Shown here piece after piece: positions 44,688 through 53,156 of a DNA stretch of 64,000 nt (position 1 is its first letter; every line of letters starts with the position of its first letter). Source of the stretch: an uncultured Porphyromonadaceae bacterium. Lineage in GTDB: Bacteria > Bacteroidota > Bacteroidia > Bacteroidales > Muribaculaceae. The DNA is taken from the NCBI GenBank assembly GCA_900555715.1, contig USMC01000001.1:62001-126000 (forward strand). The letters run 5' to 3'. The notes below the pieces were generated by a model that was given only the letters and a program-made list of their open reading frames with translations, was not told the DNA's origin and made no database searches. Position numbers and translations under genes: made by a program.

Positions 44688-45204
44688 TGTGATTAAGCTC
44701 GATTTTTTGGATTCAATCAATACGAATTCTGCGAAAGTATTTATTGAAAACCTGAAGACTTGTTCATTGGGAAAACCGGAAGCAAACTGTATTAGGATAA
44801 ATATATCTTCTCCGGGCGGAGATATTGATGTGGCTATTGAACTATATAATTTCTTAAAGCAATTAGATTGTTACATCATAACCAATAATATATCAGTGGT
44901 TAATTCTGCTGCAATAATTCTATACCTTGCTGGAACTGAAAGATATTGTGATTATACCTCAACTTTTTACGTTCACTCTGTCACAAAAAAACTACGTGGT
45001 GTTTTTGATGCTGATAGGCTTATTAGGGAAGCAAAAGAATTAAAATTAAACACAGATCGTGTAACCAAAATATTAACAGAGAATACTATCCCATCACTAA
45101 GTTATTGGAGAAGGTTAATGAAGAAGGGTGAAATAATATCTTCCGAACAGGCCATTAAACTCGGCTTATCAACGCAAATTTTCAGTAGGAACAACGAACA
45201 ATGA
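44674..45204 (+). CDS. ClpP-like serine protease, probable leader peptidase
   Basis: A 176-residue protein of the ClpP/crotonase-like fold (an alternative ATG lies one codon upstream at 44671; AAGGAG suits 44674 better). NISSPGGDIDVAIELYNFL is the ClpP oxyanion-loop segment. The nucleophile is probably Ser79 in SVVNSAAIILYLAG and the general base His102 in FYVHSV (numbered from 44671). By eye, the third residue, Asp in ClpP, falls on Gly. ClpP proteins are cytoplasmic and usually need ClpX, which is absent here. In this operon it is the only protease, and the ABC exporter lacks a peptidase domain, so leader removal is a reasonable inference. Confidence 0.8.
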   Translation: MESNDVIKLDFLDSINTNSAKVFIENLKTCSLGKPEANCIRINISSPGGDIDVAIELYNFLKQLDCYIITNNISVVNSAAIILYLAGTERYCDYTSTFYVHSVTKKLRGVFDADRLIREAKELKLNTDRVTKILTENTIPSLSYWRRLMKKGEIISSEQAIKLGLSTQIFSRNNEQ

Positions 45205-46853
45205 TTGCTTCGGATTTAACGTGTTTATGGCAATACTCAAAAGGTTTTAGACTTAGGATTTTAACTACTATAATCCTAAGCTGTTTTGGCGTCATGTTTT
45301 CGCTTTTATTCGTGGAGACGATAAAGCGACTATTGGATGATATATCTAACGAAATAGTTTTTTCATTCGTTTCTGCAATACTATATTTGATTGGATTTAA
45401 GGGCGGTCAGATAATATGCGAACAGTGTGAAATTTTCTTACGAAGTAGTAATCGAGTAAGACTTGAAAATCATCTCGAATATAATTTATTTTGTAAGTTG
45501 ACAAATAGTCCTGTTTATCATACTACAAACTTTCATTCCGGTGATAGCATTTACCGATTGTCTTCTGATGCTGGTATCGTTGCAGAAGGCATATCATATA
45601 CATTGCCCATGCTGATTTATTCGGTTGTTCAGTTGTTTGCCACTTGGATTTATCTGATGACAATGCAACCCGGACTAACTGTTCTTTTGGTACTAATTGG
45701 CCCGATTATAATACTTGCAACATACTATTATACCAAGATTTTATCACCTGTTAGCAAAACTGTAAGAAAACATGGCAGTGAAGTAAATCAATATCTTCAG
45801 GAGCATATACAACATAAAGAACTTATTGCAATATTAGAGCAACATAAATTTGTTCAAGACAGTGCAAAAGCAATTCAGAATAGATTTATTGGTTCACTCC
45901 TGAAGAAAATTAGAATAACCGTAGGTGCAGATTCTATAACTGAAATTGGATTTGCAATAAGTTATTTATCAATATTTATATGGGGTATTTACTCTATTCC
46001 TGATGGTCTTATGACATACGGAACTTTCGTTGTATTCCTTCAACTTGTAGGTCAGTTACAGCGTCCAGTTTTCATGTTTAAGGACCAGTACCCATCATTT
46101 ATTTCAGCGTTAGCCTCTACTGAACGTGTTCAAGAGATATTTAATTTGCCAGAAGATTTTAGCAGAAGCAAAAAGATATTGAATGGAGAACTTGGGGTTT
46201 GCTTTGAAAACGTAAGTTTTGCTTATCCGAATAATCAGACACAAGTATTGGAACAATTTAACTGGGATTTCAAACCATGTTCAATAACTGCAATAATGGG
46301 AGAAACAGGTGTTGGCAAGAGCACTTTAGTTAAACTATTATTAGGTTTGCTATATCCAGATAAGGGTACTATTAAAATTTACAGTACGGAAAATGATAGA
46401 ACCGAATCGGTAAGTAATGATACTCGATGTAATTTTATCTATGTGCCACAAGGTAATAATTTACTCAGTGGAAGCATACGGTATAATTTACAATTGGGTA
46501 ATCCAAATGCTTCTGATGAAGAAATGCGTCATGCTTTATGGGTGGCTGCCGGAGATTTTGTTTATACCCAACTTCCAGAAGGACTTGATACAGTCATTGG
46601 AGAGAGGGGGTTCTCTTTGAGTGAAGGTCAATCTCAACGTATATCAATTGCCAGAGGTTTATTGAAATCAGGGTCAGTTTTAATACTTGATGAACCGACT
46701 TCTGCTCTTGATAAAGAGACTGAGAAAACTTTTTATAACCGACTTTTCACTTCGTGTAAAGGGAAAACCATAATAATCATAACACATAGAGATAATGAGA
46801 CATCTTATTTTAATGACATTCTAACACTTAAACCAATCAGAAACAACAAATAA
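45201..46853 (+). CDS. ABC transporter (fused membrane and ATPase domains)
   Basis: A 550-residue exporter half-transporter, probably a homodimer. Residues 1-310 hold six membrane helices; the nucleotide-binding domain has Walker A GETGVGKST (about 365), signature LSEGQSQRIS (about 472), Walker B SVLILDEPTSALD (about 490) and a switch His (IITHRD). There is no N-terminal C39 peptidase domain, unlike many bacteriocin exporters. It overlaps the protease gene by 4 bases. It probably carries the modified peptide across the inner membrane. Confidence 0.9.
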   Translation: MIASDLTCLWQYSKGFRLRILTTIILSCFGVMFSLLFVETIKRLLDDISNEIVFSFVSAILYLIGFKGGQIICEQCEIFLRSSNRVRLENHLEYNLFCKLTNSPVYHTTNFHSGDSIYRLSSDAGIVAEGISYTLPMLIYSVVQLFATWIYLMTMQPGLTVLLVLIGPIIILATYYYTKILSPVSKTVRKHGSEVNQYLQEHIQHKELIAILEQHKFVQDSAKAIQNRFIGSLLKKIRITVGADSITEIGFAISYLSIFIWGIYSIPDGLMTYGTFVVFLQLVGQLQRPVFMFKDQYPSFISALASTERVQEIFNLPEDFSRSKKILNGELGVCFENVSFAYPNNQTQVLEQFNWDFKPCSITAIMGETGVGKSTLVKLLLGLLYPDKGTIKIYSTENDRTESVSNDTRCNFIYVPQGNNLLSGSIRYNLQLGNPNASDEEMRHALWVAAGDFVYTQLPEGLDTVIGERGFSLSEGQSQRISIARGLLKSGSVLILDEPTSALDKETEKTFYNRLFTSCKGKTIIIITHRDNETSYFNDILTLKPIRNNK

Positions 46854-46864
46854 CAACAACAGAT

Positions 46865-49800
46865 ATGAAAGCAACATTTCTTAAACCAATCGCTTGCTGT
46901 GTATCTTTACTTCTAATTGTGTTTTGCTCGGCATTGCCTGCTAATGCCGGCGTTACGCCCATACAAAGTAGAGATGCCAGTTCCCCGGCGCAGAAAGCCG
47001 AGGCTCGTACAATTAGTGGAGTAGTTCTTGATGCACAGACTAAAGAACCTCTAATCGGTGCCACTATAAAGGATGCCAATTCCAACACTGGCACCACAAC
47101 AGACTTGGATGGAAAGTATTCCATTAAGGTTACTCCATCGACAAAGGAACTCACAGTCTCTTTTGTAGGCTATGTTCCAAGCAAGGTAAAATTAGGGACG
47201 GACAACATTCTCAATGTTCTCTTAGACGCTTCGAGTGAAATGCTCAATGAGGTGGTAGTTACAGGTATCCAATCCATAGAAAGAGGACGTGCCACTGGTG
47301 CTTTTTCAATTCTTGATCAGGATGACATGAGCAATATTTATTCGACAAGTTTGACAGAAAAACTTGAAGGTGCAGTCCCCGGATTGTTTGTTGATAAGAA
47401 TAATGACATAACCATACGAGGATTAGGCTCTTTAAATGCAAGCACAAAGCCTCTTATTGTAGTAGATGGGTTCCCTTTAGAAAGTTCTGAGCTTAACCTA
47501 AATCCTAATGATATTGAACAAATCAGTATTCTTAAAGACGCTGCATCTGCTTCGATTTGGGGTATTCGTGCAGCAAACGGCGTTATTGTGGTGACCACTA
47601 AAAAAGGCAATGGTAATGGTCGAGTAAATGTTAATTACTCCGGTACTGTTACATCAAGCGCAAAGCCTAAATGGTCAGATTTGCATATATTATCCTCAGA
47701 CCAATATGTCAGTGCTAATTTTGCCAATATTCTTGGTCAAGGAATCAGTTCATCCGCTTACGGAGGTCTTAATGAATTGGAAAAAATCTATCAATCGTAT
47801 GATAATGGCATTTATTCACTTGACGAAGCATGGAATCAAGTGAATCTGCTTGGTCGCTTCAATAATGCCAAACAAATTTCCGATAATTTTTATCGACATG
47901 CTTTCACGCAACAACACAATGTTTCGTTGTCTTCAAATAGCGAGCGTGTCTCTACTTACGCATCGTTAAGTTTTGACCAAAACAAGATGCAACTACGCGG
48001 CAATGAGTATAATAAGTTTAATCTATTGGTAAATAATGACTTCAGGCTGCATCGTACATTTACAGTGACTCTTGGCATTAGGGGAACATATCAAAATTCA
48101 AAAAATAATGGTGTTGATATGACCGGATATGAGCCTTGGATGAGAATTCTTAATGATGATGGTTCATATTACAATGAATATAATGGAATCTCCGAATCAT
48201 GGGCCGAGGAATGTTATGCTTTAGGTATGCGCGACTGGCATAAGAATTCTTTGGAAATCATGAGAATGAATGATAATCAAAGCAAGGAGTATAATCTTTC
48301 ATCATCTTTAAGATTGGTTTGGAAACCAATTTCAGGACTGACGCTGTCATCACAAGGCACATATGAGTTTGGAAATACTCAAGGGATTCAGTTCTTCTCA
48401 CAGGATCATTATAAAACTCGCAACTTGACTAATCGCTTTACAGAAGTGTCCGTAGAAGATGGACATCCTGTAGGCATTGTCGCAAATCATCTGCCTACCA
48501 GCGGAGGTATTAAAAGCCTCAATGAAACCCATCTTCAGTCTTATTCAATAAGAAACATGATTTCTTACAATAATGCTTTCAAGGATTTTGAGTATCGCGC
48601 TATGGTAGGCAATGAGATTTATTCTCTTGAAGGTAATCAATATTCCAACTGGCTTTGGGGATTTGACCCGGATCTTCTGACCTACCAAAGTGTGGATTTA
48701 GCCTCTTTACAAAGTGGAGTGTATGGTTACAACGGAAGAATTCAAACCCTTGATGAAGATGAGTATTCTACATCATACATAGAAAGACTTGAAAGATATG
48801 TTTCTTGGTTTGGAACTGCTAATATCAGTTATGCCAACAAGTATGACCTCTTTGGAAGCATTCGTTTGGATCAAACTAACCTGCTAACCAACTCAAGCAA
48901 GTTTAGAAATAATCCTTCGTGGTCAGTAGGTGCTAAATGGAACCTCAATAAAGAGACCTTCATGCATTCTCCATTGATTGATAATTTGGCACTGAGAGTA
49001 TCATATGGCTTAACAGGAAATATTGACAAGCGAACTGGTCCAGATATTGTTGGACAAGCATCTTCCGATTATAATATTCCGAACTTAAACTATATTATGA
49101 TTACCAATCCGGCAAATCCGTTGCTTGGCTGGGAAAAGACCTATAGTTGGAATGTCGGTGTTGATTATATGTTCTTCAATGGTCGTATTTCAGGTGCGTT
49201 TGATTTCTATCATAAAAAGTCTAAGGGGCTATTAGCAGATGTTGACGTTGACCCTACAATCGGCTGGAGTAAGTTCTTCAAAAATTCCGCGACTGTATGC
49301 AATACCGGTTTTGATTGGTCTATACACGGACGTATTCTTACTGATACACCTGTAAAGTGGGATGTTACATTGAATCTATCGTATAATAAAAATAAGGTAA
49401 CAGAGATGAATTATACTCCAAGTAGAAAGGGGGCGTGCAAAGGGAATCCTATGCAAGGTTATCCTATTGGAAGTATTGCAGTACATAGATACGGAGGTCT
49501 CGATGAATTTGGTGACCCCACATTTATGAGAAAAGGTGATGATACTAAGTACCATTACTCTGAATTAAATTCTCTTGGTCTTGATGACCTTGAATATGTA
49601 GGTTCAACAAATCCTCCAGTATTTGGCAGCTTATCCAGTTTATTGCGGTATCGTGATTTCTCTTTAAGTTTCATGTTGACATATCGTTTTGGCAGCAAAC
49701 TCAGATTACCAGCACCAAAGAATACAGCTACCGGCATGTATAGTGAATGGTTTGGAGAGGAATACCGTTGGATCGAAGGTGCCAACAATGACAACAAATG

Positions 49801-50122
49801 GGTTCCCAGTCAGTACACAGAAAGTCCTTGGTCGCCGAAAAACCGTGATGAGTGTTTGCTCTTCAGCGATAAGATGGTAGATAGTGGAGATGCAATCTAT
49901 TTTAGAAGCATTAAATTTATGTATGACGCATCAAGAATCCTCAATAAAATTGGCATCAAAGGTGGAAGCGTAAGCATCGGTGGTGAAAACCTCTGTTTCT
50001 GGGCCAAAAATAAATATAATCTCGATCCCGACCAGATTTCTGTAAGTGGTGAGGTTTATGATACATATTGCACATTTGGCAAGCAACCTCGACTTGTAGT
50101 TGGTCTTAACTTGAACTTCTAA
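46865..50122 (+). CDS. SusC/RagA-family TonB-dependent outer-membrane transporter
   Basis: A 1085-residue transporter. After a signal peptide comes the carboxypeptidase-like beta domain (RTISGVVLDAQTKEPLIGA, about 55-130), the plug with LNEVVVTGI, TIRGLGSLNASTKPLIVVDG and AASASIWGIRAANGVIVV, then a 22-strand-type barrel ending in an aromatic residue (VVGLNLNF). SusC proteins work with SusD lipoproteins to import oligosaccharides or peptides using TonB energy. No polysaccharide-degrading genes are near, so its cargo is more likely the operon's peptide, or a metal or other ligand bound by it. Confidence 0.95.
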   Translation: MKATFLKPIACCVSLLLIVFCSALPANAGVTPIQSRDASSPAQKAEARTISGVVLDAQTKEPLIGATIKDANSNTGTTTDLDGKYSIKVTPSTKELTVSFVGYVPSKVKLGTDNILNVLLDASSEMLNEVVVTGIQSIERGRATGAFSILDQDDMSNIYSTSLTEKLEGAVPGLFVDKNNDITIRGLGSLNASTKPLIVVDGFPLESSELNLNPNDIEQISILKDAASASIWGIRAANGVIVVTTKKGNGNGRVNVNYSGTVTSSAKPKWSDLHILSSDQYVSANFANILGQGISSSAYGGLNELEKIYQSYDNGIYSLDEAWNQVNLLGRFNNAKQISDNFYRHAFTQQHNVSLSSNSERVSTYASLSFDQNKMQLRGNEYNKFNLLVNNDFRLHRTFTVTLGIRGTYQNSKNNGVDMTGYEPWMRILNDDGSYYNEYNGISESWAEECYALGMRDWHKNSLEIMRMNDNQSKEYNLSSSLRLVWKPISGLTLSSQGTYEFGNTQGIQFFSQDHYKTRNLTNRFTEVSVEDGHPVGIVANHLPTSGGIKSLNETHLQSYSIRNMISYNNAFKDFEYRAMVGNEIYSLEGNQYSNWLWGFDPDLLTYQSVDLASLQSGVYGYNGRIQTLDEDEYSTSYIERLERYVSWFGTANISYANKYDLFGSIRLDQTNLLTNSSKFRNNPSWSVGAKWNLNKETFMHSPLIDNLALRVSYGLTGNIDKRTGPDIVGQASSDYNIPNLNYIMITNPANPLLGWEKTYSWNVGVDYMFFNGRISGAFDFYHKKSKGLLADVDVDPTIGWSKFFKNSATVCNTGFDWSIHGRILTDTPVKWDVTLNLSYNKNKVTEMNYTPSRKGACKGNPMQGYPIGSIAVHRYGGLDEFGDPTFMRKGDDTKYHYSELNSLGLDDLEYVGSTNPPVFGSLSSLLRYRDFSLSFMLTYRFGSKLRLPAPKNTATGMYSEWFGEEYRWIEGANNDNKWVPSQYTESPWSPKNRDECLLFSDKMVDSGDAIYFRSIKFMYDASRILNKIGIKGGSVSIGGENLCFWAKNKYNLDPDQISVSGEVYDTYCTFGKQPRLVVGLNLNF

Positions 50123-50134
50123 ATATCAGATAAA

Positions 50135-51532
50135 ATGAAACATTACATCATATGTATGATAGTAGCTCTATTAGGGCTAACCTCATGTCAAGATTTTCTT
50201 GACGAGACTCCAAAAGGAACGCTTATTCCGAAAACCGTAAATGATTTCGGAATGATGCTTGACAACTACGACTATGACAACTGCATCGGTTACGGACAGT
50301 TTATCACATTGATGATGACAGATGACGTGACGATTCCTGAAGATAAATCTTGGAAGTATTCCTCGTGGGGCCTCAATGGATATACGTGGGAAGATTTTAT
50401 CTATAGCGCATCGGAGGATGATGATTGCTACAATAATTTCTACCATGTAATCTATATCTGTAATTATATCCTAAATAACTTGGCAGACGCACCGGATGGA
50501 ACAAAATTTACACGCGAGTATGTTGAAGGTGCGGCGCGTTTTCATAGAGCGTTTGCCTATTTCTCTCTTGTCAACCTCTATGCAAAGCATTATGACGTTT
50601 CATCAGCGTCAACGGACCTCGGTGTCCCTCTGATACTCGATGCTGACCCCGAATTACAACTTGGCAGATCAACAGTTCAGGAGGTGTATAATCAGATAGA
50701 TAAAGATTTATCTATCGCGAAGGATTTACTTAATGCAGAAATACCAGAGTATTCATTTAGGCCCAATAAAACGGCTGTTTTAGCACTGTTAGCTCGTGTA
50801 AGACTGTATCAAGGTAATTATGAAGAATGTGCCGACTACGCATCTAAAGCAATGGCGATATGCCCTAAGCCATACGATTTTAACAATTACGCTCTTGACG
50901 ATGTTAATCCTGATTTTGGAATAAATGGATTCCCGTTTTATGGATGGGAAGTCCAAGATGTAATCTGTTATAAAGGGTCTGGATATGGTCCTAACGATGA
51001 CCAAGATTATAATCTCTCAGATGAACTGATTCAACTTTTCAATAAGGAAACGGATTTACGTTGGAATGTATTTGTGACTACTTATCCAATTTTTGCGGGA
51101 GAAGAACCCGAAGGAGATAGTCCGAGGACCGCTTTTACGTTCCCAAATAACAGAGGTCTAAATGTTGGAGAGTTATATTTAACGGGGGCTGAAGCATTTG
51201 CTCGTTTGAATAGAATAGATGATGCACTTTCTGCTCTGAACGAATTGGGGGTTAAACGTCATAAAACCGGTACATATTCTGATGTGACAGAAAGAGATCC
51301 TAATAAACTCCTATCACTCATCCTTGATGAAAGGAGGCGTGAATGTATTCAACAGGGTATAAGATGGTTTGACCTCAAAAGACTGAATAAGGAACCTCGT
51401 TTTAGAAAAACCATAACCCATGAATTAGAGGGAGAAACTTACAGCTTGGAACCTGATGATAATCATTATGTTTTGCCAATACCGTTATTTGTTATAAATA
51501 ATAACCCATTGGTAGAGCAAAATCCCAGATAA
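50135..51532 (+). CDS. SusD/RagB-family substrate-binding lipoprotein
   Basis: A 465-residue surface lipoprotein with lipobox LTSC (Cys18) and the family start QDFLDETPKGTL. TPR-like helices (EYVEGAARFHRAFAYFSLVN, AVLALLARVRLYQGNYEECA) and the C-terminal LSLILDERRRECIQQGIRWF and DLKRLN segments are the standard SusD marks. It covers the mouth of the SusC barrel and binds substrate. It starts 12 bases after the SusC stop and is surely co-transcribed. Confidence 0.94.
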   Translation: MKHYIICMIVALLGLTSCQDFLDETPKGTLIPKTVNDFGMMLDNYDYDNCIGYGQFITLMMTDDVTIPEDKSWKYSSWGLNGYTWEDFIYSASEDDDCYNNFYHVIYICNYILNNLADAPDGTKFTREYVEGAARFHRAFAYFSLVNLYAKHYDVSSASTDLGVPLILDADPELQLGRSTVQEVYNQIDKDLSIAKDLLNAEIPEYSFRPNKTAVLALLARVRLYQGNYEECADYASKAMAICPKPYDFNNYALDDVNPDFGINGFPFYGWEVQDVICYKGSGYGPNDDQDYNLSDELIQLFNKETDLRWNVFVTTYPIFAGEEPEGDSPRTAFTFPNNRGLNVGELYLTGAEAFARLNRIDDALSALNELGVKRHKTGTYSDVTERDPNKLLSLILDERRRECIQQGIRWFDLKRLNKEPRFRKTITHELEGETYSLEPDDNHYVLPIPLFVINNNPLVEQNPR

Positions 51533-51541
51533 GTAACATAA

Positions 51542-51592
51542 AAGCCGAGGGAACAAATATTCAATTATTATTGAATTATGTTTCTTCGGCTT
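51542..51592 (+). terminator. Hairpin between the SusD gene and the last operon gene
   Basis: A 13-bp stem AAGCCGAGGGAAC / GTTTCTTCGGCTT (51542-51554 with 51580-51592; two G-U) encloses a second small stem. It lacks a T tract, so it may attenuate or stabilise rather than terminate. Confidence 0.55.
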
Positions 51593-51607
51593 AAAACACA
51601 AGTAGCT

Positions 51608-52171
51608 ATGAGATATTTGATTTTAATATTATCGTGTGTAGTTATTTCTTCCATTGCGTTTTCAAACGAAAATTATTCTGCGGAATATCAAGGAGTGAAA
51701 ATTTTGACCAATGATGGATATGAACCTAATGACACAAGTGTAATCTTGGAAATAATTGATACTTGTGCATACCTTCATTATTCGGAAAGAACAGATACTT
51801 TCTTGTTCCGCACGAATTTGAATAATTGGAAGATATATCGTGGACCCTCACGAGCGTCTAATGCTAACAAAAGGATGAAGATATCCAAAGACTCCATTAT
51901 ACTACAAGTCGATAATCACCAAGGTAATACTCTATTTTACAATCGAGTTGGACTTAATGGAAATATCGAGAATAAAGTCCAGTGTATGGAATGTAATGGA
52001 GAAGGTGTTATATACTGCTACAAATGTGGTGGAACAGGTAACGTATTACCAAACCCAAAGGGAGGCCCGGATGCGGCTGTAGGAATTTGCCCAAAGTGTC
52101 ATGGCATCAAATCGCTCAAAAAAGCTATTTGTCAAAAATGCAGTGGTTCAGGACAAGTAATAATTCCGTAA
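51608..52171 (+). CDS. Secreted CxxCxGxG zinc-finger-like protein
   Basis: A 187-residue exported protein. I start it at the ATG at 51608, which gives a good signal peptide (YLILILSCVVISSIAF); the ATG at 51578 lies in the hairpin. The first half is beta-rich without known motif. The second half carries four motifs of DnaJ zinc type: CMECNGEG, CYKCGGTG, CPKCHGIK (last Gly changed) and CQKCSGSG. It mirrors the lipoprotein at 42436, so the operon begins and ends with such domains. A role in metal or thiol handling is inferred. A terminator follows. Confidence 0.72.
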   Translation: MRYLILILSCVVISSIAFSNENYSAEYQGVKILTNDGYEPNDTSVILEIIDTCAYLHYSERTDTFLFRTNLNNWKIYRGPSRASNANKRMKISKDSIILQVDNHQGNTLFYNRVGLNGNIENKVQCMECNGEGVIYCYKCGGTGNVLPNPKGGPDAAVGICPKCHGIKSLKKAICQKCSGSGQVIIP

Positions 52172-52186
52172 TAGGAAGACTTAAAC

Positions 52187-52212
52187 GCCGCCTTTTGGCG
52201 GCCGAAATTTTT
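52187..52212 (+). terminator. Terminator of the RiPP operon
   Basis: A perfect 6-bp GC stem GCCGCC-TTTT-GGCGGC (52187-52202) is followed after CGAAA by TTTTT. Confidence 0.8.
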
Positions 52213-52284
52213 AGCAAAATCAAGCGGGGCGACTTCATCACGAGGTCGCTCCGCTATGTCTATATTACGACTTGGCTAATATCG

Positions 52285-52602
52285 TTAAAAATGGGTGTAA
52301 AGACCTGTCACGTCTGTGAAAATGTCCTCCAGCATATCGCAATAGACACCTTCAATTTTCTCAATGTCCTTTGTCGATACCTCAAAGGTCTTGTGGTTCA
52401 TAGACTGGCGGTAAAACCGCACATTGTAGAGGTCTGCGCCCTCGTCATAGATGATTTCAAGGCGGTTCGCCGATGTCTTGTTTCGGCTGAGGCTCATTCT
52501 TAACCCGTTGCCGAGGTTGATGAAGTCGTGGCTTCCCGTCATTGCGACGAAGCGGTGTCCTCCGATTTGTTGGAGTATAGTTTTTGCAATCAGATTGTCC
52601 AT
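52285..52602 (-). CDS. Conserved ICE protein of unknown function
   Basis: A 105-residue soluble protein; I start it at the ATG at 52602 (DNLIAKTILQQIGGHRFVAM), as the longer frame adds an unlikely 16 residues. The segment GSHDFINLGNGLRMSLSRNK followed by ANRLEIIYDEGADLYNVRFY is recognisable from small proteins of Bacteroidales mobile elements near PcfJ genes. No function is known. It is the last gene of the minus-strand block. Confidence 0.65.
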   Translation of the reverse strand: MDNLIAKTILQQIGGHRFVAMTGSHDFINLGNGLRMSLSRNKTSANRLEIIYDEGADLYNVRFYRQSMNHKTFEVSTKDIEKIEGVYCDMLEDIFTDVTGLYTHF

Positions 52603-52609
52603 AATTATG

Positions 52610-52834
52610 TCATTTAGAGTTGTTGATTTTCTTGTTAAGCCATTCATCACGGTGTTGCCTGCACTCTTTGATGGTGGGGGCTACGCAGGAGAATAATTCT
52701 CCGTCGGTGTGGCGATAGTCGTATTGGTAGAGCTTTTTTCGTCTTGTACCATATCCGGTGTAGAACACCTCGTATCGTTCAGTGCCGGGAGTAGTGGTTG
52801 TGCTTACTCCGTTGACGGTCATTCTCGTTGTCAT
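52610..52834 (-). CDS. DUF3873 domain protein
   Basis: A 74-residue protein that fits the DUF3873 family throughout: TTRMTVNGVSTTTTPGTERY, then LYQYDYRHTDGELFSCVAPT and ECRQHRDEW. The family is confined to Bacteroidota mobile elements; its function is unknown. It is 7 bases from its downstream neighbour and 12 from its upstream one. Confidence 0.82.
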   Translation of the reverse strand: MTTRMTVNGVSTTTTPGTERYEVFYTGYGTRRKKLYQYDYRHTDGELFSCVAPTIKECRQHRDEWLNKKINNSK

Positions 52835-52846
52835 AGTATTGCGGTT

Positions 52847-53104
52847 TTAGTATTCTACAATCAGTATCCTATATTCAAATGTAATATCGGGGTTGGTTAT
52901 CTTTCTTTGTTTCAGCCATAGGTGGTGGCTCCCGTAGCCATAGACAAAGTATCGGTCAAGGTCGTACTTGTCGGTAAAGTCGGCTACTATCTGCCGTAGC
53001 GTTTCCTCGTTGTCGGCATAGAGAATGTGATTTACAAACTCTATGATGATTTCGGCTATCTTGTCATCAAAGATGATAGTGGGGTGTTCAAATGTTACGT
53101 TCAT
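52847..53104 (-). CDS. Small hypothetical protein of the PcfJ block
   Basis: An 85-residue soluble protein with no known motif. The first half is helical and acidic (DDKIAEIIIEFVNHILYADN), the second half has mixed strands (RYFVYGYGSHHLWLKQRK). It is in the same minus-strand operon as PcfK, PcfJ and DUF3873, 52 bases after PcfJ. I cannot name a function. Confidence 0.6.
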   Translation of the reverse strand: MNVTFEHPTIIFDDKIAEIIIEFVNHILYADNEETLRQIVADFTDKYDLDRYFVYGYGSHHLWLKQRKITNPDITFEYRILIVEY

Positions 53105-53156
53105 AATCAGTGGGTTTTATGACCTGCGCCATTGCTGACGCAGGTTGTGTTAGACA

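Noticed and set aside
39464..52212. The second recombinase plus cargo as a nested integrative element
   Set aside because: I found no second direct-repeat att pair around it, whereas inverted palindromic pairs lie immediately beside the recombinase. An invertase explains the data better, though an old insertion event remains possible.
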